This document shows, piece by piece, positions 37,502-46,419 of a DNA stretch of 64,000 nt (positions are counted from its first letter, which is position 1; each line of letters starts with the position of its first letter). A model generated the notes under the pieces. That model worked only from the letters and a program-made list of their open reading frames with translations. It ran no database searches and was not told where the DNA came from. The DNA comes from an uncultured bacterium (GTDB taxonomy: Bacteria > Bacillota_I > Bacilli_A > Acholeplasmatales > Anaeroplasmataceae), in the NCBI GenBank assembly GCA_949291115.1, contig CASETY010000001.1, positions 1 to 64,000 of the forward strand, given 5' to 3'. Made by a program: the position numbers and the translations under genes.

Positions 37502-38326
37502 ATGAAAGTAGATTTACATAATCACACAATTTATTCAGATGGTATTGATGATATAAACAGTTTAGCTCAAAAAGCTAAAGAAAATAATGTTGATATATTT
37601 GCTATAACTGATCATGATACCATTAATGGTCTTAAACATATACCAAGTGAGTTAGAAAATAAGAGTATCTTAGGTGTTGAATTATCAACTAAATACAATG
37701 GTGAACACGTTCATATTGTTGGCCTTTTTAAAAATAGAAAAATTGGTAAAGATATTATTGGTTATTCAGCTAATTTTTTACAAAAACGTGTTGATAGAGC
37801 CATTTTAATGATGAATAAAATTAAAGAAATTTATGGTTTGAAAATAGATTTAACAACTTTACTTACGAATAGCAATGGTAAATCTATTACCCGTGGTAAT
37901 ATGTTAAGAAACATTATGCAAGCAAATAATATGAGTATGGAAGAAGCAGCTTTTTATATTTCTAATGATTCAAAAGCTTATATCCCTGCTTCTAAAATGC
38001 ATCCTCAAGATGGCATTAAACTTTTACATGATAGTAATGCGATTGCTATATTGGCCCATCCGACTTTATTAAAAAAAGAAACGTTTAAAGAAGTTATTGA
38101 AATGGGTTTTGATGGCATTGAAGCTTATTATCCACTAAATAAAGAAGGTGAGGCTGATTTCTTTAAAGCAGAAGCAGCTAAAAGATGTATGTTTATTTCG
38201 GCAGGTAGTGATTGTCATGGCGATAAATCACACGCTAATATTGGAACCTCTTGTTTAAATGAAGAAGAGTTTAATAAGATAGCTGATATTTTAGGTTATG
38301 ATGTGAAGGTGATGGCATGGAAATAG
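37502..38326 (+). CDS. PHP domain phosphoesterase
   Basis: The 274-residue protein has the PHP metal motifs: DLHNHTIYSDG at residues 4-14, AITDHDTINGL near 38, the Glu in GVELST near 60, LAHPTLL near 184 and SAGSDCHGD near 234. Its layout resembles YciV/RNase AM, which removes 5' nucleotides from RNA or acts on 3',5'-bisphosphonucleotides. The exact substrate cannot be told. GAGGAGG precedes the ATG, and the end overlaps ysxC by 10 bases. Confidence 0.88.
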   Translation: MKVDLHNHTIYSDGIDDINSLAQKAKENNVDIFAITDHDTINGLKHIPSELENKSILGVELSTKYNGEHVHIVGLFKNRKIGKDIIGYSANFLQKRVDRAILMMNKIKEIYGLKIDLTTLLTNSNGKSITRGNMLRNIMQANNMSMEEAAFYISNDSKAYIPASKMHPQDGIKLLHDSNAIAILAHPTLLKKETFKEVIEMGFDGIEAYYPLNKEGEADFFKAEAAKRCMFISAGSDCHGDKSHANIGTSCLNEEEFNKIADILGYDVKVMAWK

Positions 38327-38901
38327 TTAAATCAGAATTTATAATTTCGGCAGTTAATAATAAAGGTATTAATAATGAAGGACTTAATGAATTTATGTTT
38401 TGTGGCCGTTCAAATGTCGGTAAATCTTCTTTTATTAATGCTTTATGCAATCGTAAAAATTTAGCCCGCACTAGTCAAAATCCTGGTAAAACGCAAACTT
38501 TAAATATTTATTTAATTAATGATATGTTTTATTTTGTTGATGTTCCTGGTTATGGTTATGCTAGAGTTAGTAAAAGTATGTTAGACTCTTTTGGTAAAAT
38601 GATAGAGGATTATTTAACTAAATCAGAGTTTTTAAAATGTGTGTTTTTATTAGTTGATTTTAGACACACTCCTTCTGAAGATGATTTATTAATGTATAAT
38701 TTCTTAAAATATTACAATAAAAAAGTGGTTGTAATTGCGACTAAAGCCGATAAAGTTAAAAATAAAGATCGTAAAAGTAATAAAGAAGCAATCATTAAAA
38801 AGTTAAACTTAACTAAAGAAGATACATTAATTATTACTTCTTCAGAAACTAAAGAAGGACTTTATTTAGTAAAAGAAGAATTGGCTAAATATATGAATTA
38901 A
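38317..38901 (+). CDS. ysxC: Ribosome biogenesis GTPase YsxC/EngB
   Basis: The 194-residue GTPase helps assemble the 50S subunit. The G motifs are GRSNVGKSSFINAL near residue 29, DVPGYGYARVS (G3) near 75, ATKADK (G4) near 147 and ITSSETKEG (G5) near 178. GAAGGTGATGG lies just before the ATG. The length is usual. A terminator follows. Confidence 0.96.
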   Translation: MEIVKSEFIISAVNNKGINNEGLNEFMFCGRSNVGKSSFINALCNRKNLARTSQNPGKTQTLNIYLINDMFYFVDVPGYGYARVSKSMLDSFGKMIEDYLTKSEFLKCVFLLVDFRHTPSEDDLLMYNFLKYYNKKVVVIATKADKVKNKDRKSNKEAIIKKLNLTKEDTLIITSSETKEGLYLVKEELAKYMN

Positions 38902-38916
38902 TAAGTAAATATTAAC

Positions 38917-38967
38917 AAATGGTGTTTTTAATCTTAAAATTATTAAAAAAAACACCATTTTATTTTT
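38917..38967 (+). terminator. Terminator after ysxC
   Basis: AAATGGTGTTTTTAAT (38917-38932) pairs with ATTAAAAAAAACACCATTT (38942-38960) with extra A bases, then a T-rich tail. Confidence 0.8.
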
Positions 38968-38983
38968 AATAATTAGCATTAGG

Positions 38984-39012
38984 TTGACATAAAGATTTAT
39001 TTATTTTAAAAT
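38984..39012 (+). promoter_or_regulatory. Candidate promoter of the orphan lipoprotein
   Basis: TTGACA (38984-38989) and TAAAAT (39007-39012) are 17 bases apart. It would give a leader of about 95 bases. No other structure is seen in the 38970-39113 gap. Confidence 0.6.
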
Positions 39013-39113
39013 AAAAATGGATAAATAAAGCGTTTTTATTAATTGTTGTAATTATTTAGATATTTGATGTATTACTTCCAATGTTTTTGTTAAAATGAAA
39101 GGGGTGTTGTAAA

Positions 39114-39638
39114 ATGGTAAAAAGTAATACAAAAAAACTACTTTTAATTTTAATGATGTTTCTCTTTAGTTTTTTTGGAATAAGTTGTTTAAATGATAAT
39201 AATCAAACTAGTTGTTATATACTTGATATAGATCCTCTATCTAGCATAACATTTGATCATGAAAATCCTAATTATGGTTATGCTTCGCTTGCTGCCTATA
39301 AGGGTTACGTATATAAATTTAATAGTAAAAAAATATATGCTATAATTTCAGATTTTAATGATGTTCTTTTAAATAATAGTCTTGACTATGATGAGGCAAA
39401 TGGAGTTATTGATTTATTTAACAGATGTGAACACTATATAAGTATAGAAGTTTCTTATAAATATTCTATAAGTGATGTGCCAAGCGATGACGCTATTGTT
39501 CATTTTTATATTTTAGAAGATGGAACTTTAGTTTTTGAAGATAATAGACAATTATTTTTACGATATTCAGAACCAAATGCTGTTGATTATGCAAAAATTC
39601 GAACCTTAATTATTAAAACTGGAGAAAAGCTAAAGTAA
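39114..39638 (+). CDS. Small orphan lipoprotein of unknown function
   Basis: The 174-residue product has a lysine-rich N-terminus, a hydrophobic stretch and GISC with Cys25, a slightly poor lipobox because Gly is at the -3 position. The mature part is about 150 residues, mixed alpha and beta by pattern, rich in Asp and Tyr, and matches no family I know. It is transcribed alone: ysxC's terminator lies before it and another hairpin after it. It is probably a lipid-anchored surface protein. Confidence 0.72.
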   Translation: MVKSNTKKLLLILMMFLFSFFGISCLNDNNQTSCYILDIDPLSSITFDHENPNYGYASLAAYKGYVYKFNSKKIYAIISDFNDVLLNNSLDYDEANGVIDLFNRCEHYISIEVSYKYSISDVPSDDAIVHFYILEDGTLVFEDNRQLFLRYSEPNAVDYAKIRTLIIKTGEKLK

Positions 39639-39704
39639 ATATTAAGTAGTCCAAATCAAATGCAATGTCGTAATTAAAATTAAATAGTCATTGAAATTGT
39701 TTTT

Positions 39705-39775
39705 AAAAGCATTTCTTGCTAAAGATTAAATAGATTTTAATTGTTAGTAAGTAAATGCTTTTTATTTTATTTTTT
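39705..39775 (+). terminator. Terminator after the orphan lipoprotein
   Basis: AAAAGCATTT-CTTGCTAA (39705-39722) pairs with TTAGTAAG-TAAATGCTTTT, with one bulge and one G-U pair, followed by long T-runs. The rest of the 39639-39920 gap holds only the glyS promoter. Confidence 0.72.
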
Positions 39776-39863
39776 TTAAATTTTATGATTATAGCTTAGA
39801 AGTTAAAATGTAGCTTATTTTAGCTTTATAATTAGTTTATAAAGTGGTGATAAAAATTGACTT

Positions 39864-39893
39864 TTGACAAGAAATAGTATATTATAGTAATAT
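39864..39893 (+). promoter_or_regulatory. Candidate promoter of glyS-dnaG-sigA
   Basis: TTGACA (39864-39869) is followed after 18 bases by TAATAT (39888-39893); nearby TATAGT is an alternative -10 with poor spacing. No T-box element is seen, so glyS is probably not under tRNA-sensing control. Confidence 0.5.
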
Positions 39894-39920
39894 CTTAAAT
39901 TATGCGAAAAGGTGATGTTT

Positions 39921-41297
39921 ATGGCAAAAATTACATTAGAAGAATTAACTAGTTTTCTTAAAGAACAAGGCTTTATTTTCCAAGGTAGTGAGATTTATGG
40001 TGGTCTTGCGAATGCGTGGGATTATGGACCTTTAGGTGTTGAACTTAAGAAAAATGTTAAAGATTTATGGTGGAAACGTTTCGTTTCTCATAATCCTTAT
40101 AATGTTGGTTTAGATAGTGCCATATTAATGAATAAAGAAGTTTGGGTGGCGACTGGCCACTTAGCTAATTTCTCTGACCCATTAATTGATTGTAAAGACT
40201 GTCATAGTCGTTTTAGAGCGGACAAGTTGATTGAAGAAGTAACTTCTGGTTTAGTTAATGGCGATGGTATGTCTAATGAAGAATTAATGAAATATATTGA
40301 TGATAATCATATTAATTGTCCTGTTTGTGGAAAACATAATTTTACCCCAATTAGGCAATTTAATTTAATGTTTAAAACTCATCAAGGTGTTACTGAAGAT
40401 AGTAAAAATGAAGTTTATTTAAGACCTGAAACAGCTCAAGGTATTTTCGTTAATTTTAAAAATGTTCAAAGATCAATGCGTAAGAAATTACCATTTGGTA
40501 TTGGTCAAGTTGGTAAGAGTTTTAGAAATGAAATTACTCCAGGTAACTTTATTTTTAGAACACGTGAATTTGAACAGATGGAATTAGAGTTTTTCTGTAA
40601 ACCAGGTACTGAATTAGAATGGTTTAATTATTGGCGTAAATATTGTATGGATTTCTTGGTTGAAATGGGTATTAATAAAGATGAACTAAAATATCGAGAC
40701 CATGAAAAAGAAGAATTAGCTTTCTATAGTAATGCGACAACTGATATTGAATATTTATTCCCATGGGGTTTTGATGAACTATGGGGTATTGCTTCTCGTA
40801 CTGATTATGATTTAAAAGCACATATGAATCATTCTAAAGAATCTTTAGATTATTTAGATCCAGAAACTAATCAAAAGTATATCCCTTATGTAGTTGAACC
40901 ATCTGTTGGAGTTGAACGTATGATGTTAGCTATTTTATTTAGTGCTTATGATAAGGAAGACTTAGAAAAAGATAGTAGAATAGTATTACACTTCATTCCA
41001 GCAGTTGCTCCTTATAAATGTGTTGTTTTACCTTTAATTAAGAAAAATCACAGTGAAAAAGCGAAAGAATTATTTAATTTATTTAGTAATTATTTCTCTA
41101 CAACTTATGATGAAACTGGTAATATTGGTAAAAGATATCGTCGTAGTGATGCGATTGGTACACCTTTTGCGATAACTGTTGATGATGAAACCTTAAATAA
41201 CGGGGTTGTTACTGTTCGTGATCGTGATACTATGAGCCAAATCACTTTAAAAGTGGAAGAAGTTGTTCCATATATTTTAGATAAGATTAAATTTTAA
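39921..41297 (+). CDS. glyS: Glycyl-tRNA synthetase, single-chain type
   Basis: The enzyme (458 residues) charges tRNA-Gly. It is the dimeric eukaryote-like class II type rather than the alpha2-beta2 type. It starts with the class motif region [20 protein letters not shown] and has a Cys4 zinc site made of CKDCHSRF and CPVCGKHNF. Motif 2 [21 protein letters not shown] is split near 205-225, and the motif 3 region contains [14 protein letters not shown]. The ATG at 39921 is chosen because AAAAGGTGAT is just upstream; the GTG at 39912 overlaps that site. dnaG follows after 12 bases. Confidence 0.96.
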   Translation: MAKITLEELTSFLKEQGFIFQGSEIYGGLANAWDYGPLGVELKKNVKDLWWKRFVSHNPYNVGLDSAILMNKEVWVATGHLANFSDPLIDCKDCHSRFRADKLIEEVTSGLVNGDGMSNEELMKYIDDNHINCPVCGKHNFTPIRQFNLMFKTHQGVTEDSKNEVYLRPETAQGIFVNFKNVQRSMRKKLPFGIGQVGKSFRNEITPGNFIFRTREFEQMELEFFCKPGTELEWFNYWRKYCMDFLVEMGINKDELKYRDHEKEELAFYSNATTDIEYLFPWGFDELWGIASRTDYDLKAHMNHSKESLDYLDPETNQKYIPYVVEPSVGVERMMLAILFSAYDKEDLEKDSRIVLHFIPAVAPYKCVVLPLIKKNHSEKAKELFNLFSNYFSTTYDETGNIGKRYRRSDAIGTPFAITVDDETLNNGVVTVRDRDTMSQITLKVEEVVPYILDKIKF

Positions 41298-41309
41298 GGG
41301 GATGTTCTT

Positions 41310-43073
41310 ATGCTTAGTAAGGAAGATATAAATAACTTAATAGAAAAAACCGATATGGTTAAGTTAGTTGAACCTTATACTAAGCTTAAAAAAACCGGTT
41401 CTGGTTATGTAGGACTTTGTCCCTTTCATGAAGAAAAAACACCATCTTTTAGTGTTAGTCAAGATAAACATTTAGCCTATTGTTTTTCTTGTCATAAAGG
41501 TGGTTCGCCAATTCAATTTTTAATGGACATTAAACATATTGATTTTATGGATGCTGTTAAAGAATTGGCTAAGATTAATAATGTTAATTTAAATTTATCA
41601 ACAAAGAGTGATAATTCACTCACTTATAAAAAATATTATGACATGAATGAATTAGCTTTAAAATTCTATCAAGCTAATTTGTTTAATACGAAAGATGGTA
41701 AGGTTGCTCTTAAATATTTACATGAACGGGGGCTTAATGATGATGTCATTAATGACTTTAAAATTGGCTTAGCTCCTAAAGAAGATAATAAGTTATATAG
41801 TCTTTTAAAAGATGCTGGTTATCTTGAACTTGATATGATAGATAATGGCTTAGTTAAGAGCAATTCCAACTCTTATCAAGATGTATTTATAGATAGAATA
41901 ATGTTCCCTATTTTAGATGAAGTAGGTAATGTTGTAGCCTTTTCTGGTAGAACATATAAAGAGTCTAAAATGGCTAAATATATGAACACAACTGACACTT
42001 TCATCTTTAAAAAAAGTAATGTTTTATACAATTTAAATCAAGCAATGTCATCTATTGAACAAAATAAAAGAGTTATTTTATATGAAGGTTATATGGATGT
42101 TATCGCATCTTATAGAGCTGGCTTAAAAGAAGCTATTTGTTCAATGGGTACTGAATTAACAACCAATCAAATTAAAAAAATTAAAAAATATACTAATAAT
42201 GTCATTATAGCTTATGACAATGATAAAGCTGGTTTAAACGCTACATTTAGAGCGATTAATATGTTAAGAAAAGAACATATGAATATTTTGGTTATGCGTT
42301 TAAATGGTGCTAAAGATAGTGATGAATTCTTAAAATTAAATGGGCCAGTAAAATATAAAGGTTACTTTAATAGTAATTTAAAAGAAGCCATTGATTTTAT
42401 TTATGATACTTATACTAATAATGCTAATTTAAATAGTAGTACTCAAGTTGAAGAATTAAAAAAAGATATTTATAGGGAATTAAGAACTTTTAATTCAGCT
42501 TTATTAGTTGAAAAATATTTGAAAAAATTAAGTAATTTATTAAATATTAGTTATGAAGCTTTACTTAATGACTATAATAGGACAACTCCTTATAAACCTA
42601 TTGAAGAAATTAAAATCGTCGAAAAAACTAAGTTAGAAGAAAAGACTATTTATGAATTAAGACTATTCGAATATGCAAAGATTAGTAAAGAAAAAGCTCT
42701 ATATATTGATAATTATTTAGAAAAAAATGATTGTTTATTAGCTTTTTGTGAATTAAATCAACGCTTATGGGTCTTATTAGTAAACGAATATTATAGTCAT
42801 CATCAAGAGTTTTTAGAAGATGAATTTGTTAAGCTATTAAATGAAAATAATCTATTTGATGATTATTATCAAAACACTTTGCAATTAGAAAATACTAATA
42901 TAAAGTATACCGATGAAGATTTAGATAGTTGTCTTAAAAGGATGATTCAAAAAGCAAATGAGAAAAAACAAGACCTTTTACAAGAAAACATTCAAAAAGC
43001 AACTTCAGCTGAACTTCAAAAAGAACTTGTGTTAAAAAAGTTCAAAGAAAGAAAAAATAAGAAAGGGAAATGA
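41310..43073 (+). CDS. dnaG: DNA primase
   Basis: The 587-residue primase makes RNA primers for replication. The CHC2 zinc finger is [13 protein letters not shown] with CFSC near residues 38-62. The TOPRIM core shows [15 protein letters not shown] near 259 and AYDNDKAG near 306. The C-terminal helicase-binding part (about 440-587) is divergent. It lies in the common dnaG-sigA macromolecular synthesis operon and overlaps the next gene's upstream ATG. Confidence 0.96.
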   Translation: MLSKEDINNLIEKTDMVKLVEPYTKLKKTGSGYVGLCPFHEEKTPSFSVSQDKHLAYCFSCHKGGSPIQFLMDIKHIDFMDAVKELAKINNVNLNLSTKSDNSLTYKKYYDMNELALKFYQANLFNTKDGKVALKYLHERGLNDDVINDFKIGLAPKEDNKLYSLLKDAGYLELDMIDNGLVKSNSNSYQDVFIDRIMFPILDEVGNVVAFSGRTYKESKMAKYMNTTDTFIFKKSNVLYNLNQAMSSIEQNKRVILYEGYMDVIASYRAGLKEAICSMGTELTTNQIKKIKKYTNNVIIAYDNDKAGLNATFRAINMLRKEHMNILVMRLNGAKDSDEFLKLNGPVKYKGYFNSNLKEAIDFIYDTYTNNANLNSSTQVEELKKDIYRELRTFNSALLVEKYLKKLSNLLNISYEALLNDYNRTTPYKPIEEIKIVEKTKLEEKTIYELRLFEYAKISKEKALYIDNYLEKNDCLLAFCELNQRLWVLLVNEYYSHHQEFLEDEFVKLLNENNLFDDYYQNTLQLENTNIKYTDEDLDSCLKRMIQKANEKKQDLLQENIQKATSAELQKELVLKKFKERKNKKGK

Positions 43074-43075
43074 TT

Positions 43076-44248
43076 ATGGATTTTGAACAATCAGTAAAAG
43101 AATTATTAGAATTAGCTAAGAAAAATGATGGTTGGGTAAAAACCGAAGATGTTTTAAAATATTGTGACGCTGATTCTGAAGAATTTGATAAATTAGAAAA
43201 AGAAATCATTAATGCCGGTTATGAAATTATTCCTTCATTTGATTTAGCTCAAGAAGAAGATATGCCAGCTGATTTTGCCTTAGAAGATGTTGAGCCTATC
43301 GATGTAGAAAAATTTGATGTTTTACCACCTTCGATTAAAGTAGATGATCCCGTTAGAATGTATTTAAAGGATATTGGTAAAATTCCTTTAATTGACGCTA
43401 ATACAGAAACTATTTTAGCTAAACAAGTAGTGGCTGGTAATCAAGCTCAACGCATTTTAGATAGTGGTAAACTTGATGGTCATGATGTTGATGACTTAAT
43501 TAAGAAAGTTGAAGTGGCTAAAGAAGCTAAAAATAAATTAGTTAATGCGAACTTAAGATTAGTTGTTTCTATTGCCAAAAAATATACAGGTAGGGGTTTA
43601 CAGTTCTTAGATTTAATTCAAGAAGGTAATATGGGTTTAATTAAAGCTGTCGATAAATTTGATTATTCTAAAGGCTTTAAATTTTCTACTTACGCCACTT
43701 GGTGGATTAGACAAGCAATTACAAGAGCGGTAGCTGACCAAGCTCGTACAATTAGAATTCCTGTTCATATGGTTGAAACAATTAATAAATTAGTGAGAAT
43801 TCAACGTCAATTGGTTCAAAAATTATCAAGAGAACCAAGTCCAGAAGAAGTGGCTAAAGAAATGGGCATCGATGTTGAAAAAGTTCAACAAATTCAAAAA
43901 ATTGCCCAAGAACCAATTTCATTAGAATCACCAGTAGGCGAGGAAGAAGATTCATCACTTGGCGATTTCGTAGCTGATCCTACTGCTTTAGATCCGTATG
44001 ATTATTCAGCTAAAATGAAATTAAGAGAAGAAATTGACCACGCTTTAACGACTTTAACTGATCGTGAAGAAAGAGTATTACGTCTTCGTTTTGGCTTGGT
44101 TGATGGTAGAACTCGTACTTTAGAAGAAGTTGGTAAAGAATTCGGAGTTACTAGAGAACGTATTAGACAAATTCAATCTAAAGCGTTACGTAAATTAAAA
44201 CATCCTAGTCGTAGTCGTAAATTAAAAGATTTTATGACTCATGAGTAA
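43076..44248 (+). CDS. sigA: Primary sigma factor SigA/RpoD
   Basis: The 390-residue factor directs housekeeping transcription. A short region 1.1 precedes [15 protein letters not shown] (1.2), [30 protein letters not shown] (region 2 in two adjacent blocks), [17 protein letters not shown] (2.4), and a region 4 with [20 protein letters not shown] for the -35. The normal 2.4 and 4.2 sequences fit the TTGAAA/TATAAT promoters seen in the window. The ATG at 43076 is 8 bases after AAAGGG; an ATG at 43070 is too close. Confidence 0.97.
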   Translation: MDFEQSVKELLELAKKNDGWVKTEDVLKYCDADSEEFDKLEKEIINAGYEIIPSFDLAQEEDMPADFALEDVEPIDVEKFDVLPPSIKVDDPVRMYLKDIGKIPLIDANTETILAKQVVAGNQAQRILDSGKLDGHDVDDLIKKVEVAKEAKNKLVNANLRLVVSIAKKYTGRGLQFLDLIQEGNMGLIKAVDKFDYSKGFKFSTYATWWIRQAITRAVADQARTIRIPVHMVETINKLVRIQRQLVQKLSREPSPEEVAKEMGIDVEKVQQIQKIAQEPISLESPVGEEEDSSLGDFVADPTALDPYDYSAKMKLREEIDHALTTLTDREERVLRLRFGLVDGRTRTLEEVGKEFGVTRERIRQIQSKALRKLKHPSRSRKLKDFMTHE

Positions 44249-44882
44249 AATAAGTAAAAGAATAAAAGTTATTGCTTCTAAATCAAAAGGCTATCATACC
44301 CTGGTTGATATCGGGGTTGACCATGGCTATACTATTTTAGAAGCTTTAACTATTTATGGTGTAAAAAAAGCTTATGCCATTGATATTAGCGAGGGTGCTT
44401 TAGCACAAGCTAAAAGAACACTTGCTAGTTTTGAAAATGTTACTTATATATTAAATAATGGCTTAGTAGGGCTAAATATTGATTTTGATTTAGCAGTAAT
44501 TAGTGGGATGGGTTCTTTATTAATGATTGATATTATTAAAGGTGGCTACGAACTTTTAAAAAATAAAGATTTAATTTTAGAACCACAAGGTAATATTGAT
44601 GAATTAAGAATATTTTTAATGAATCATAATTTTAAAATTGTTGATGAACAAATGATTTGTGATAAAGGAAAATATTATGAAATTTTAAAAGTTACGCCTG
44701 GAAAGATGCAACTTGATGAACTTGATATAATGTTTGGTCCTTTTTTAAGAAGAGAAAAGAGCGAAACTTTTATTAATTATTATAAAAAATTATTAATAAA
44801 ATTTAAAGAAGCTTATAGTTTTAGTCAAAATGAAAATTTATTAAAGAAAATTAAAGGAATAGAAAAAGTGATTGGTGAGTAA
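44241..44882 (+). CDS. trmK: tRNA (adenine-22 N1)-methyltransferase
   Basis: The 213-residue SAM enzyme shows the TrmK blocks [14 protein letters not shown] near 23, [18 protein letters not shown] near 44, the catalytic-like [13 protein letters not shown] near 88, and [16 protein letters not shown] near 110 in the middle. It methylates A22 of tRNA. It overlaps sigA by 8 bases, the usual sigA-trmK order in Firmicutes. Confidence 0.94.
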   Translation: MSKISKRIKVIASKSKGYHTLVDIGVDHGYTILEALTIYGVKKAYAIDISEGALAQAKRTLASFENVTYILNNGLVGLNIDFDLAVISGMGSLLMIDIIKGGYELLKNKDLILEPQGNIDELRIFLMNHNFKIVDEQMICDKGKYYEILKVTPGKMQLDELDIMFGPFLRREKSETFINYYKKLLIKFKEAYSFSQNENLLKKIKGIEKVIGE

Positions 44883-44883
44883 A

Positions 44884-45618
44884 ATGGAAAAAGTATATTA
44901 TGATGGTAAAAATTATTACACTAAATTATTTGTAGAGACCAAAAATAGTGATTTAGTTATTATTTTCCCAGGTGGTGGATATACCCATACTTCAAATCGG
45001 GAAGCGGAAGTTATTGGTGAAAAAATAAATGCGATTGGTAAAAGCGCAATTGTCTTCCATTATCGCGAAGATTTAAAAACTTATCCTGATGTATTTTTAA
45101 ATATTGCTTCAGCTTTAAAAGCATTTGATTATACTAATTTTAATAAAGTGTATGGTTTAGGTTTTAGTGCTGGTGGTCATTTGGCTTTAGAAATTGGTCT
45201 TCATTATAATTATTATGGTTTAAATAAGTGGAATGGTTTAATTTTAGGTTATCCGGTTGTAAGTAGTAGTTTAGAATGTATTCACGAAGGTTCTTTTAAA
45301 AATTTACTTGGTAGTCATGATAATGAGGAGCTAAGAAGACGTTTTTCAATGGAAAACGAAGTAACTAAAGACTCACCAAAATTATTTTTATTTGCGACTT
45401 CAACAGATGAATCAGTACCAGTTTTAAATTCTTTGAAATTGATGAATGCTTATGCTAAAAACAAAGTTAATTTTGCTAGCTTTATTTATCCGCTTGGCCA
45501 TCATGGCTTAGGACTAGCAACTAAAGAAACTGCTCGTGATGATAGAGATATTATTCCTTATGTTTCAACTTGGTTTAGTTTATTAGTTGAATGGTTTAAA
45601 AATGAAGATAATAAATAA
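44884..45618 (+). CDS. Alpha/beta hydrolase, acetyl esterase-like
   Basis: The 244-residue protein has the esterase pattern: FPGGGYTHTSNREAEVIG near 28 (oxyanion region), the nucleophile Ser in GFSAGGHLALE near 96, an acid expected in TSTDESVPV near 175, and His in YPLGHHGLGLA near 200. It has no signal peptide. Relatives remove acetyl groups from sugars or oligosaccharides, which would suit a plant-glycan user, but the substrate is unproven. The ATG at 44884 follows GGTGAG; an upstream in-frame start would bury it. Confidence 0.85.
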   Translation: MEKVYYDGKNYYTKLFVETKNSDLVIIFPGGGYTHTSNREAEVIGEKINAIGKSAIVFHYREDLKTYPDVFLNIASALKAFDYTNFNKVYGLGFSAGGHLALEIGLHYNYYGLNKWNGLILGYPVVSSSLECIHEGSFKNLLGSHDNEELRRRFSMENEVTKDSPKLFLFATSTDESVPVLNSLKLMNAYAKNKVNFASFIYPLGHHGLGLATKETARDDRDIIPYVSTWFSLLVEWFKNEDNK

Positions 45619-46408
45619 TATTTTTAGTAGTGTTTTTCTATTTTTGATTGGTTATTTCTTGTTATTTACCATTTTATATTTATTAAAAATAGATTATTAC
45701 TATTTATATAGTTTAATAAGTGGTGCTTGTTTTTTATTTGCTGGTTTACCATTTATTATTAGAACTAAACATGATGACATTTATGATAATGTAACTATTT
45801 TTAAAACTATTTTTCACTTAAATTACCATAAATTAGCTAGAAATGAATTAAAAAAGATTAAAAACTTAGTTATGATTTCTTTAATAATTGCCTTAATGTT
45901 ATTAGCCAAACTAATTCCAATTCCTTCTGGCTTTGGGACTTTAGGTTTATCATTTAGTTATTTATTTTTTGGTATTGGAGCTCTTTTATATGGTCCATAT
46001 GCTGGTATAATTATTGGCTTTTTAGTTGATAGTTTAGAATTTTTGATTTTTCCATCGGCTTATCCGTATTTTTTTGGTTATACATTAAGTTCAATGTTAA
46101 CAGGTTTTATATATGGTATTTCTTTTTATAAAACGAGGTTAACTTTTTCTAAAGTTTTTATATGTCGAATATTTGTTAATTTATTAATTAATGGTATTTT
46201 AGGTACAATTTGGTGGGGAATTATTAATAGTTTTACGACTTTTGAACAATATTTTATTTATTTTATTTCAATTTCACTAGTAAAAAATTTAGTTTATTTA
46301 ATTCCGCAAAGTGTTTTACTTTTTATATTAATTAAAGCTTTAATGCCGGTTTTTTTAAGAAGTAGGATGATTGATGAGAAAATAGCTTCACATGTAACTT
46401 TATTTTAA
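45602..46408 (+). CDS. ECF transporter S component, FolT-like
   Basis: The 268-residue membrane protein has two N-terminal helices (about 5-55), a charged stretch, then a six-helix ECF substrate-binding core (from about 95). It shows GLSFSYLFFGIGALLYGPYAGIIIGFLVDSLEF in two adjoining segments and GYTLSSMLTGFIYGISFYKTRL, typical of folate S components. ECF ATPases and EcfT are not here. The ATG at 45602 lies inside the preceding gene's end. Being just before priA and fmt, it links folate uptake with the folate-dependent formylase, an inference from order. Confidence 0.82.
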   Translation: MKIINNIFSSVFLFLIGYFLLFTILYLLKIDYYYLYSLISGACFLFAGLPFIIRTKHDDIYDNVTIFKTIFHLNYHKLARNELKKIKNLVMISLIIALMLLAKLIPIPSGFGTLGLSFSYLFFGIGALLYGPYAGIIIGFLVDSLEFLIFPSAYPYFFGYTLSSMLTGFIYGISFYKTRLTFSKVFICRIFVNLLINGILGTIWWGIINSFTTFEQYFIYFISISLVKNLVYLIPQSVLLFILIKALMPVFLRSRMIDEKIASHVTLF

Positions 46409-46419
46409 GGAGGGATATT

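Noticed and set aside
39639-39920. Possible T-box upstream of glyS
   Set aside because: The conserved TGGNACC bulge and a specifier loop are missing; only a terminator and a promoter are seen.
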